Shown here: in pieces, positions 9,127 through 17,468 of the stretch
Position numbering within the stretch: position 1 is the stretch's first letter
Layout: each line of letters opens with the position of its first letter
From: Phycisphaerales bacterium
GTDB taxonomy: Bacteria > Planctomycetota > Phycisphaerae > Sedimentisphaerales > Anaerobacaceae
Length of the DNA: 64,000 nucleotides
Assembly (NCBI GenBank): GCA_003141315.1
Contig: PLLP01000024.1
Coordinates: forward strand, 204,395-268,394
Direction of reading: 5' to 3'
Translations under genes and position numbers: made by a program
The notes under the pieces: generated by a model
Told to the model about the DNA's origin: nothing
Databases searched by the model: none
Seen by the model: the letters and a program-made list of their open reading frames with translations, nothing else

Positions 9127-9768
9127 TCACAATTGTTTTCGCCTTCTCATCCAGCCGACAAGGGCTACGCCGATACCGCCGAGCAGAACCGCCCCCGGGG
9201 CAGGGATAACAGGGGTGTTAGGCGAAATACTGAGATTATACAAAAAGGCGGATGTATCGAAATTTTCATCATTGTACAAATTGAACACTAATTTAACATT
9301 ACATCCAACCAGACCTAATACGTTAAGGCTACCCGTTCCTCCGTTTACTTCGTCGCTTGAAATTCTAAAGAAGTGCCCCAGCCCATCTACAGAAGGGCCA
9401 CGGTAGTTACCTCCATCGTCTATCAGTGCCGCAGTAAATATGCCGGACTCAGCACCAGATTCACTGAACACGACTTCAAAAGAAAGAATTTTTGAACCGG
9501 GTTCAATAGTAAAAAAATCTTGGCTTATTAGTTCGCTATTCGGAATTGGGTTTGTTTTTTCCTTATCATCCGGGAAAAACACCGCCGCCATGACAGGAGA
9601 GTCATCAGGATAATAAGGACCTGTAGATACTAATTCATTATGCGTCCAGCCGTCTAATCCATCGTCACCCTGTGAAAAATCGGGATTTTTTATATTGGCT
9701 GTTGCCGGATATGTCGGCAGGAATAAGAGTATTCCGGCAAAAATGGACAACAAAAAAAAGTTTTTCAT
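9127..9768 (-). CDS. Exosortase-sorted secreted protein (PEP-CTERM-like, PAPGA tail)
   Basis: A 213-residue protein with an N-terminal signal peptide (core FFLLSIFAGILLFL, end TANI), a short beta-rich ectodomain starting with NPDFSQGDDGLDGW, and a C-terminal tripartite sorting signal: IPAPGAVLLG, a hydrophobic helix, then WMRRRKQL. In Planctomycetes this PAPGA form replaces the PEP motif recognised by exosortases. GGAAGG before ATG 9768 supports the start. It is one of three neighbouring tail-bearing proteins. The likely processor is the exosortase fusion at 21684. The ectodomain function is unknown. Confidence 0.85.
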   Translation of the reverse strand: MKNFFLLSIFAGILLFLPTYPATANIKNPDFSQGDDGLDGWTHNELVSTGPYYPDDSPVMAAVFFPDDKEKTNPIPNSELISQDFFTIEPGSKILSFEVVFSESGAESGIFTAALIDDGGNYRGPSVDGLGHFFRISSDEVNGGTGSLNVLGLVGCNVKLVFNLYNDENFDTSAFLYNLSISPNTPVIPAPGAVLLGGIGVALVGWMRRRKQL

Positions 9769-9821
9769 CGTTTTCCTTCCTTGTGAATTACTTGTCAGAG
9801 CGTCTAACAGAATGATTTTAA

Positions 9822-9915
9822 GCCGCGGATTTTGCCTGTTTTTCTATAAATATTCTTTTAATCTGTGTAATCAGTCCGCCATAAGAACGGCGGATAAATT
9901 CCATCCGCGGGTTCA
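9822..9915. repeat. Palindromic spacer repeat upstream of the PAPGA-tailed gene
   Basis: The 9769-10109 gap has no gene. It contains TCCGCC (9875-9880) facing GGCGGA (9889-9894), within wider CCGCGGAT (about 9824) and ATCCGCGG (about 9903) arms. The inner pair resembles the TCCGCC/GGCGGA palindromes seen elsewhere in the window but with a longer loop. Confidence 0.5.
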
Positions 9916-10064
9916 TTTTGTTAGAATCCCTTAGTCTTTATCCGTAATGCGAACGGTTTTGTATAAAGCCATTTTGGTTTTAAGCCGGCTTATACAATCC
10001 CGCATTTCGAAAATTTAAAAACACAAATACATAGGGAATCCACTACAAGGCCTTCAAAGCTCTG

Positions 10065-10092
10065 CGATAGCGGGGTTTGTGCCCCGCTATCG
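10065..10092. terminator. 11-bp GC-rich hairpin after the second PAPGA-tailed gene
   Basis: CGATAGCGGGG (10065-10075) and CCCCGCTATCG (10082-10092) pair perfectly around a 6-nt loop. It lies 18 bp beyond the stop of the gene at 10110. There is no clear T tail on either strand, so it may be a transcript-end stabiliser rather than a classical terminator. Confidence 0.5.
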
Positions 10093-10109
10093 TTCGCTTT
10101 GTACAATTT

Positions 10110-10745
10110 TTACAGAGTTCTTCTTCGTCTCAGCCAGCCAACAAGAGATACCCCGATACCGCCCAAAATAATGGCGCCTGGCGCCGGAACACTTGGCGAC
10201 GGAGGCAGAGTGGAGTACTTAAACTCAATACTGCTACTGGTGTAATAACAATCCGGGTCCAGACCTATGCCGAGGATGCTGGGAGAAGTATTTACAAGGT
10301 AGCTCGTCAAGTCAATGCTAAAACTCTCTGGTGAATTCCCATTGTTGTCTTCGTATGTTTTGAGCCAAATGCCATACACGACAGGCCCCGCAGGGTCGAA
10401 GTTGTCACCGCCGCCCTCGTTGTCGTACCCGATGTAGCCGTAAGACGTTGACGACATACCGAGGCCGGAAACAGCGTTGCTAATGTCGGAGGCGCTCAAG
10501 AGGTGAATATACAGTTTGTCACCATTCTCTACCCGCCAGTCATTTATGTTATTGACATAGAGAGCCGCAGAGGTAATGACCTTTCCATTGGGAATTATCG
10601 TCCAGATGTAATAGTATTGATGTACAAGGTCCGACGACAATGTCGAGGGAGCGGAAATCGTATAGTCATACGTGCCATTAGCCATTGCACAGGCCGAAAA
10701 CACAGTCAGAAACAAAAATATGCGAAAGAAACTTAATTTCTTCAT
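10110..10745 (-). CDS. Exosortase-sorted secreted protein (PAPGA tail)
   Basis: ATG 10745 begins a normal signal peptide (MKKLSFFRIFLFLTVFSACA) after AAGG; the longer frame from 10799 adds 18 residues with no signal character and was not chosen. The mature part is Ser/Tyr/Gly-rich and beta-like, with no recognised domain. The tail is PPSPSVPAPGAIILG, a hydrophobic helix, then WLRRRRTL. It lies 79 bp after the next PAPGA-tailed gene, in the same direction, and the two are probably cotranscribed. Presumably secreted, cleaved by exosortase and released or attached at the surface. Confidence 0.85.
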   Translation of the reverse strand: MKKLSFFRIFLFLTVFSACAMANGTYDYTISAPSTLSSDLVHQYYYIWTIIPNGKVITSAALYVNNINDWRVENGDKLYIHLLSASDISNAVSGLGMSSTSYGYIGYDNEGGGDNFDPAGPVVYGIWLKTYEDNNGNSPESFSIDLTSYLVNTSPSILGIGLDPDCYYTSSSIEFKYSTLPPSPSVPAPGAIILGGIGVSLVGWLRRRRTL

Positions 10746-10824
10746 AAACGAACCGACCTTTCTTGAGCATTTTGAGGGGGAGGCATTTTTGCGTTCCACC
10801 CTTAATTGCTTCTGTTAAGCTCGC

Positions 10825-11445
10825 TTACAGTGTCCTTCTTCCGCGAAGCCAACCAACCAATGCTACACCAATACCGCCCAGCAGTATTGCACCCGGAACA
10901 GGAACCATCGTCGCAGAAGCATGGAAGTCATCTGGCCCACCGGCATTATTTTTAATCAATAAACCAGCCATATCGTTGGTACCTGGAGTTAGTCCTGCAA
11001 GACTCAGGGTTAGGTAGGATGATCCACCAAGAGGGGCAATTACTGTCCAACCAGATTGTGCCAATGTGCTGCCATCATAAGCATAGAGCGCGAAGGACCA
11101 GTTCTGCTGGTTGTCGTTATAGACTGTCAAACCAATATCAGTAGGAGCACCTGTCAACAAATCGACCGTGGTTCCTAAACCTAATTGTCCTGTAGTACCC
11201 ATATTTCCAAGGTTTAATGTCCAACCAACCTGTCCTGATAAAGGATTTGCCTCTCCATCAGGCCAAGTCGGCAAGGGACCGTTGTACGTCGCTAAAGTGC
11301 CGCCATAACTTGCGGTCGTAGCACCCGGCGTTGTAGTATCTATGGCGAAATTTTGCAGATTAGTTAAAGTAAACTGATAAGTCGGCACAGCGAAAACCGG
11401 TGTCGCCATTAGTGCTAAAATACATATTAAAATCAACTTCTTCAT
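10825..11445 (-). CDS. Exosortase-sorted secreted protein (PAPGA tail)
   Basis: A 206-residue protein with a clear signal peptide (MKKLILICILALMATPVFA), a Thr/Gly/Leu-rich ectodomain resembling PEP-CTERM beta-sandwich proteins, and the tail PVPGAILLG, a hydrophobic helix, then WLRGRRTL. GGAGG lies 8 nt before ATG 11445. The tail nearly matches its two downstream neighbours while the ectodomains are unrelated, as expected for separate substrates of one sorting enzyme. No catalytic motif is seen. Confidence 0.87.
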   Translation of the reverse strand: MKKLILICILALMATPVFAVPTYQFTLTNLQNFAIDTTTPGATTASYGGTLATYNGPLPTWPDGEANPLSGQVGWTLNLGNMGTTGQLGLGTTVDLLTGAPTDIGLTVYNDNQQNWSFALYAYDGSTLAQSGWTVIAPLGGSSYLTLSLAGLTPGTNDMAGLLIKNNAGGPDDFHASATMVPVPGAILLGGIGVALVGWLRGRRTL

Positions 11446-11542
11446 TTTAGTATTCCTCCAAGAGAATTCCTTGAAAAAAACAAATCCAATAAATTTTAAA
11501 GAACGTTTTTAGAATATGGAAAGTTTAAGATATTTTCTTTGG

Positions 11543-12289
11543 TTATCTGGGAGGGCCGCGGGCGAGCTTGCCGAATATAAAAGCCGGCATGAAATATGTA
11601 ATATGCTCGGTTTTCTTAACCGGACAGCTGAACAATGAGTTTAAAGGCTGTGAAGCTGCGATTGCATCGAGCAGCCTCTGCGCCTTATCGTATTTGAAAT
11701 TTGAAACTTGTCCGCCATTTGTGTGGCGTATTTGCGTTTTGAAATTTGAAGCTGGTATGCCGGCCAGATGGCGAAGTAATCCTGCATATCGAGTGTCTTC
11801 ATAATTGCCGGACAACCCGGAGAAATTCCTGTGATAAAGGATTGAATATAATTGTGCCGGCTGGCTTATGCTATTGCCTTTTGCCAGGCGGAGGACGAGT
11901 TTTGGTATGGCATTGATGCCCGCCTGACCTGCCCAAAATAAACCAGCCAACGCTACGAGCAAAACCCTGCGTTCATTAACGAACACGACGCAGAAAAACC
12001 CGCACAGAACCATAAAGATAGCTGCAGGGACGGCTGGCAGAGTCATAAAACCGGCAGATGTGTTGTCGGGTGATTGAATAAAAACCGCGGGCGGGTTGAG
12101 AAATTCCCTCGCGGCAGATGCCAGACTATTATCGAGGCATTCACTCTGCCGTTCAATTGTGGTGACAAGTTCTGCACTCGAACCGCTTTGCAATTGCATC
12201 ACAGAATCAACACCGAGCTGTTCTGTATTGTCAAATGCACAGACAGAACTTGCGCCCACCAAAAACAAGATGGTTATAGCCTTCCACAC
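11543..12289 (-). CDS. Secreted or membrane protein of unknown function with internal sorting-like segment
   Basis: No family recognised. It starts at GTG 12289, preceded by AGGTGT. A signal peptide (WKAITILFLVGASSVCA) is followed by about 60 polar residues, then LPAVPAAIFMVL, a hydrophobic helix, NERRVL and a second hydrophobic stretch near residues 110-125. About 125 more residues follow (LRLAKGNSISQPAQ to the end). The middle resembles a PAPGA-type sorting motif but is internal. Its position between the PAPGA substrates and luxR suggests membership of the exosortase region. Function is unknown. Confidence 0.6.
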   Translation of the reverse strand: MWKAITILFLVGASSVCAFDNTEQLGVDSVMQLQSGSSAELVTTIERQSECLDNSLASAAREFLNPPAVFIQSPDNTSAGFMTLPAVPAAIFMVLCGFFCVVFVNERRVLLVALAGLFWAGQAGINAIPKLVLRLAKGNSISQPAQLYSILYHRNFSGLSGNYEDTRYAGLLRHLAGIPASNFKTQIRHTNGGQVSNFKYDKAQRLLDAIAASQPLNSLFSCPVKKTEHITYFMPAFIFGKLARGPPR

Positions 12290-12327
12290 ACCTAAACCCG
12301 TCCTAACAAACGTTCTACAGTTAAACT

Positions 12328-12376
12328 CCTAATCAGTTAAGTTTTTCTCTTTAAAACTTTTTCTTAACTGATTAGG
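12328..12376. repeat. 14-bp perfect inverted repeat in the leader of the 11543 gene
   Basis: CCTAATCAGTTAAG (12328-12341) and CTTAACTGATTAGG (12363-12376) pair perfectly around a 21-nt A/T-rich spacer. It lies 39 bp upstream of the GTG start. It may be an RNA hairpin in the leader, an operator for a dimeric regulator, or a terminator of readthrough from luxR. Confidence 0.6.
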
Positions 12377-12710
12377 CATTATTACATTTATTGTTTATTA
12401 GGAGAATAAGGGGAATGCTTAATTTGCAGTGCGTAAAACTTCAAAATTCAGTTCTGTCTGTCAAAAGCCTTAAAGCTGGCGGCGATTGACGGCAGAAACT
12501 ATAGCACTTCCACCTTTATTAGTCACAAGAATCCTTCTGTGCGATGAGACCCTCTGCTCCGGCGAGCTAATCCACTTCCATAGCAGGGCCTTCTCCTAAT
12601 AAACTTATACTGCTATATGATACTGTGTTGGGGGGGAATGGTCAAGAAATAATTTGTAGAAATGTCGAAAAAGGGGGAAATTTTTTAATAAAAATTTGTT
12701 ATTGGCGGGA

Positions 12711-12741
12711 TTGACCTGTTATCTGCTACTTTCGGTATAAT
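12711..12741 (+). promoter_or_regulatory. Sigma-70-like promoter with no downstream gene on its strand
   Basis: TTGACC (12711-12716) and TATAAT (12736-12741) are separated by 19 bp, slightly long. Transcription would run toward, and antisense to, luxR. The remainder of the 12290-12880 gap holds two copies of CGAGGGATGG (12769-12778, 12842-12851), an ACGACTT/AAGTCGT hairpin between them and a T run near 12880, but no coding frame. Confidence 0.35.
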
Positions 12742-12880
12742 CCGAATGGCATAATTGACACTTTTTGTCGAGGGATGGACGACTTGTGGATTTGAAAAAG
12801 TCGTTGTAAGAACTCACAATACAGATTAGCTCTTGAAACAACGAGGGATGGGCACAAGCACTAATTAATTCTATCCGTTT

Positions 12881-13267
12881 TTACAATGGTAGTTGCCGGT
12901 TTCCAATATTTTCCTGTCGGGCTGCTTCGGCAGGGGGGGTATAGGCGGTGCCGGTTTGATGCTGAAGTTGCTGGACCTTTTCTATATATTTAAGCAGCAT
13001 TGATATCCTGTTTCGTGTTCGCGTTTTACCAAAGATATTTCGCAGGTGTGTTTTCACGGTTCCCGGCTGAACCCTTAATTTATCAGCTATAACTCCATTT
13101 GTAAAACCGCTGCAAACCAGCTTTGCCACCTGCAATTCGCGGGGACTCATCTCGTAATACCTTTGCAGGTAGCTCCATTCTTTCTCGTCAAGTATGGTTA
13201 CGCATGGTTCTTCACGAAAGGTTTCTTCTTTTTTGCCATTAGCATCGTATTGTTTATCCGCTGACAT
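12881..13267 (-). CDS. LuxR-family DNA-binding regulator
   Basis: A 128-residue protein with a GerE/LuxR helix-turn-helix at about residues 38-100 (MSPRELQVAKLVCSGFTNGV, then GTVKTHLRNIFGKT). No receiver or ligand-binding domain precedes it, so it is a minimal regulator or works with a partner. The start lies 2 bp after the stop of the large TPR gene, indicating translational coupling at the end of the exopolysaccharide operon. It may regulate this operon or the PAPGA-tailed genes downstream, by inference from position. Confidence 0.85.
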   Translation of the reverse strand: MSADKQYDANGKKEETFREEPCVTILDEKEWSYLQRYYEMSPRELQVAKLVCSGFTNGVIADKLRVQPGTVKTHLRNIFGKTRTRNRISMLLKYIEKVQQLQHQTGTAYTPPAEAARQENIGNRQLPL

Positions 13268-13269
13268 TT

Positions 13270-16200
13270 TTATTCTCCTCTCGACATTTCTTCCAGCAAG
13301 TTTCGGCCCTCTGTAAGCTCCGCTGGTGAGAGCCCGCCTATTTTTTCATTCAGTTTTATTGCCTGTTTCAGTATATCTACCGCTTTTGCTTTTTCCTGGA
13401 GCTTGTAGAAAGCCTTGGCAAGGTGGAAGTAAGATGCCGTACGCGAAGTGGCGTTGGGTAAATATAATTCTATGCACCTGTTGAAATCACTGATGGCCTC
13501 CTGCACATTTCCCATTTGGCTGTAAATCAGGCCCCGTGTATCGAGCAGGTCGGTATAATTCGGGGCTATTTTAAGGCCTTTTTGAGCAAGTTCGAGGGCA
13601 TGCTCATACTGGCCTTGGCCACACAATATCCACGCCAGATTGTTCATAGTGATAACATTATCAGGCATCAGTTCAAGGAGCCGTTGGTAAATACTTGTCG
13701 CTTGAGAAGATTGACCTCTCGAAGAAAACAACATGCCGAGGACACCAAGAGCCTCGGTGCTGGCGGGATCATCTTTAAGTATTAAGTTAAGGATATCTTC
13801 AGCTGCAATACCGGCTTGTTCATTGCCGCTTGCAACTAATTCCCCCGCGATAGTCACGACAGCCCGTTTATTCTCCGGATGCCGCTGATACCATATTGCG
13901 ACCTTTTGACGTATCTGGTCCCAAAGTTTGTCGTCCTTAAGCAGCCGGATATGCGTAAGCAGAACTCGAGGGTCATTCGCATCGGTCATATAAAGGGTGT
14001 TCAGGATTTCTTCTGCGTTATTTTTTTCGCCGCTTTTGTATAACGCTTTGGCCAGCAGCATATTTGTGTCACGTTCATAAGGTGTACCGCCATATACGGG
14101 CAGTTGTTTCCGGAGAAAAGCGACGGCATTTTGAGGTTGGCCGATTGTCAGGAACGTTTCACCAAGCATTAACGCAGCATCAATGTTGTTTGGTTCTTGC
14201 TCAAGCAGTCCCCTGAGGGTCACGATTGCGGAGGTTGGTGAAAGGATTGCCTCTCCTCTGGCCTTGAGCATAAGCAATGCCTTATCGTTGTGATTGTATG
14301 CGAGACCTTTTAAGGCAATGCCGATAGCGTCGCTTGGTTCCTGCTCGTATCTCAGCAATATCTCACCCAATAATATCCAGGCTTCGCGTTCACTCGGTTT
14401 CTCCTCGGTTATCGACCGGAGAATCGCTTCAGCCTGCTTAATAGCCGGGTAATTTATTTCAGCGAGCAGGGAACGAACTTTTAAAAGCCGAAGCTGGTAA
14501 TCATTCGGGTTGGCCTGCATAACCTCGCCGAGAAGTTTTATTCCGTCTTTTCTCAAATTCGGATTGGGGGATTCCATGTATAACGATATGGCACGCTTTC
14601 GAATTTGAAGATTGTTTGGCTCCAGGGTAATTGCGTGCCTGACATCCGACACAGCGTTTTCGAGCCGGCCGACGGAACGTTCGAAATCTGTTTTCGCAAC
14701 CCATGTCTGGATATTTTTGGGTTCTATGATGGTTGCCTGTTCGAAATCTTTAGCTGCCATTTCCGTTTGACTTAACATAGCATAAATTTTACCGCGAAGC
14801 AGGTAAGCCTGGGCGTCGTTGGATTTTTTCACAAGCTGGTCGCACATGGCTATCGCATCAGACCCCTTGTTCTGACGAACGTAGAGTTCAGCCTGGACTT
14901 CTATGGCTGCCGGCAAATCAGGCTCAAAACTCCTCAATCTTGTAAGCAGCTCTTCTGCGTCGGCGTATTGATGCTGCTGAATCTTAAAGGAGGCCAGCGA
15001 TAAACAAACCTGTGAATTGTTTGGGTCATCAGCGAGCATATCTTCGAGAATCTCTCCGGCAGGCTTTAATTCTCCGCGTAAAAGATGACTCTGCAGTTCC
15101 AGCCTTCTTAATTCGGGGTTAAATAGTTTTTCATTTGCTGCCTGTGCCAGAATCTCGTCTGCCTGAGTGTATTCGTTTGCCTTTTGAAGGGCAGTAGCAG
15201 TCTTAACTATCAGGCGGATATCCTGCGGCCAGTTGCTAAGAGCTTCTTTGAAGATTGAAGCCGCAAGGCGAAAATCCTGCGCTTTATTGTAAGTTTCGGC
15301 CAGCAGTATTCGGCTGTAGTTATCGTCCGGATTGGTAAGCAGGTTCTCTTTGAGAATTGAAACAATCTGCGGGTATTTTTGGCCGAAATCGCCGGATTGA
15401 TACCACAGGATTGCCTGCTCGTATCGCCACTGCCAGCCGTTTTCGCCCTCGATAGATTTTATTGAATCGATTAACTGCTGTGACTGCTGGGGGTTGTCCT
15501 TGTTCTTTTTGCACAGCAATAGTTGCCGCTTGACCGAAATATCCTGCGGGAACTGTTTTTCGAGCCCGGCGAGGCAGTCGTATGTAAGTTCTTGTTTTCC
15601 CCAGAGGCTGTAAATTTGAGATAGTAATATGCCTGTTTCTTTACGGGCTGACGGACTGTCGAGATGTGCCGACACCTCTTTTATCTGCTGTTCGCAATCT
15701 GCAAACTTCTTTTGTCCGACTAACAAAGATATGTAATATCCCAGCAGTTCGGTTGCCTGCGGAGATTTTTTTATTGCCTCGCTTAATACAGATAAAGATT
15801 TTTCGGGGTTTCCCTTGATGGAATAAAAAGAAGCGTCAGCCAGAATGACTTTTGAATCCGAGGGATACATCTGTTTTAGTTCGGATAAGACACTTTCTGC
15901 AGTTGTCAGGTCTTCTTTCATCAGGGCGCATTGAAATCTTACAAGCTTGACGTTCAGGGCGCCATTGCTGGCCTGGTCTAACGCCGCCAGCTCTCTTTCG
16001 ATATTCTGCCAGGCTTTTGCATCCTGACCGGCGGGACTAATTGTAAGCAGCCGGCTTCTTGCCCGCAGATTCAGTAATGCGGCTCCTAAATGGCCAGGTG
16101 AAAGCAACAAAGTCTTCTTTGACTGCTCTTCAGCTTCTGTCCACTGACCGACCTGAGCCAGCTGGGTTGCCAGTGCAAAATGTGCTTCAGGTAAATTGGG

Positions 16201-17442
16201 CGTTTCGGAAACCAGGGTTTTTAATTGCCGCAAAGCAGATTGATTATCTCCTAAATGGGAAAACGCCGAAGCCAGCATCAGTCTTGTTTGTGAAGACTTG
16301 TTCCCCAGCTTTATCGAGCGTTGCCAGCATTTTACCGCTTCGTAATCCTGTTCTTTGCGGTAGGCCATAAGCCCATCGAGAAATGCTGCCGCATCGGGCA
16401 GGATTTCCTTTTGCTGCATTTGTTTAATGCATTCTTCTGCTTTCGTGAAATCGCCGGACCGGATAAATAGTTCGGCAGCCAGAGGAATAAAATCCCACTT
16501 TTGTTCGGCAAGTTCCTTTAATCCGGCATCAGCTGTCTGCCGCATTTTTTCGGTTGAGCCCGACTTAAGCGCCAATTGCGCCCAGCTCTGCCACAGCAGC
16601 TGGTTTTGTGGTTCCGATTTTTTTATTTCAGAAAGATGCATTTCTGCCTGTTCGAAATTCCCGGCATTGATGAATTCTATTGCCAGCCGTAATCGCACGT
16701 TCACATCGGACAAATCCATCTGCTGGGCCTGTTGAAGGTCGGCCAAAGCCTTTGCCTGATTGTTGGTGCTTCTATAGAAGCCGGCGCGAGCTATATATGC
16801 AATCGCAGAAGACGGGTTGTTTTTGATTGCCTGGTTAAACCAGTAATCTGCGGCCTCATTAACCTCTTTAGGCCTTTGGAGGACAATTTGTCCTAACATC
16901 TCATAAGCTGACACCTGCGTCGGGTCTTCGGCGATTATGCTTTTCAATTCTTTAACAGCCTGCTCGAATTTACTTTGTGCAGCATAAGCCAAGGCCAGAT
17001 TTTTGCGGATTTTAGGGTCTTTTTGTGATTCGCAGTATCTTTTGGCAATCAGCTCGGCTTCACCGGCCTGACCTATACTAAGATACAACCCGGTTATCTC
17101 TGAAGCAGCGTTTGAATTGGCTTCGTCTAATCTCAAAACGGACCTGTAGGCGGCTATTGCCTGTTGTATGTTGCCGGATTTTATCGGCCCGTTTTTCATT
17201 TGAGAATCGGCATACTTAAGCAGTGCATTCACATCGTTTGGATAAACCGAAAGATAACGTCCGAACTGTCGTGACGCCTCTTCATAATTATGCGACTTGT
17301 ATGCCTTTTCGCCAAGCGAAAGACCGCTTTCTGCCCGCATGGTTCGACGCCATTGCCTGATTCCATAAAGGGTAATTGCTATAACTAAAATACTGAGCAA
17401 TATCGCAGAGGCAAGCTTCCAGTTAAAATATCTTCTTGGCAT
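13270..17442 (-). CDS. Large membrane-anchored TPR protein (PrsT-like)
   Basis: A 1390-residue protein with a short basic N-terminus, one membrane helix at about residues 10-29 (LASAILLSILVIAITLYGI), then tetratricopeptide repeats almost to the C-terminus (pattern A..EYARGL..DP). Its length and location beside Wzc-like and sugar transferase genes match the PEP-CTERM-system TPR proteins of the PrsT type, although those are lipoproteins and no lipobox is seen here. It probably acts as a periplasm-facing scaffold for exopolysaccharide assembly. The gene lies 26 bp after the sugar transferase and is coupled to luxR. Confidence 0.85.
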   Translation of the reverse strand: MPRRYFNWKLASAILLSILVIAITLYGIRQWRRTMRAESGLSLGEKAYKSHNYEEASRQFGRYLSVYPNDVNALLKYADSQMKNGPIKSGNIQQAIAAYRSVLRLDEANSNAASEITGLYLSIGQAGEAELIAKRYCESQKDPKIRKNLALAYAAQSKFEQAVKELKSIIAEDPTQVSAYEMLGQIVLQRPKEVNEAADYWFNQAIKNNPSSAIAYIARAGFYRSTNNQAKALADLQQAQQMDLSDVNVRLRLAIEFINAGNFEQAEMHLSEIKKSEPQNQLLWQSWAQLALKSGSTEKMRQTADAGLKELAEQKWDFIPLAAELFIRSGDFTKAEECIKQMQQKEILPDAAAFLDGLMAYRKEQDYEAVKCWQRSIKLGNKSSQTRLMLASAFSHLGDNQSALRQLKTLVSETPNLPEAHFALATQLAQVGQWTEAEEQSKKTLLLSPGHLGAALLNLRARSRLLTISPAGQDAKAWQNIERELAALDQASNGALNVKLVRFQCALMKEDLTTAESVLSELKQMYPSDSKVILADASFYSIKGNPEKSLSVLSEAIKKSPQATELLGYYISLLVGQKKFADCEQQIKEVSAHLDSPSARKETGILLSQIYSLWGKQELTYDCLAGLEKQFPQDISVKRQLLLCKKNKDNPQQSQQLIDSIKSIEGENGWQWRYEQAILWYQSGDFGQKYPQIVSILKENLLTNPDDNYSRILLAETYNKAQDFRLAASIFKEALSNWPQDIRLIVKTATALQKANEYTQADEILAQAANEKLFNPELRRLELQSHLLRGELKPAGEILEDMLADDPNNSQVCLSLASFKIQQHQYADAEELLTRLRSFEPDLPAAIEVQAELYVRQNKGSDAIAMCDQLVKKSNDAQAYLLRGKIYAMLSQTEMAAKDFEQATIIEPKNIQTWVAKTDFERSVGRLENAVSDVRHAITLEPNNLQIRKRAISLYMESPNPNLRKDGIKLLGEVMQANPNDYQLRLLKVRSLLAEINYPAIKQAEAILRSITEEKPSEREAWILLGEILLRYEQEPSDAIGIALKGLAYNHNDKALLMLKARGEAILSPTSAIVTLRGLLEQEPNNIDAALMLGETFLTIGQPQNAVAFLRKQLPVYGGTPYERDTNMLLAKALYKSGEKNNAEEILNTLYMTDANDPRVLLTHIRLLKDDKLWDQIRQKVAIWYQRHPENKRAVVTIAGELVASGNEQAGIAAEDILNLILKDDPASTEALGVLGMLFSSRGQSSQATSIYQRLLELMPDNVITMNNLAWILCGQGQYEHALELAQKGLKIAPNYTDLLDTRGLIYSQMGNVQEAISDFNRCIELYLPNATSRTASYFHLAKAFYKLQEKAKAVDILKQAIKLNEKIGGLSPAELTEGRNLLEEMSRGE

Positions 17443-17468
17443 ATCCTTATCTCCTTTTTATTTTGCCT

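Noticed and set aside
10746-10799. Longer N-terminus for the second PAPGA protein
   Set aside because: The 18 added residues are polar and would bury the signal peptide; ATG 10745 begins a typical one.
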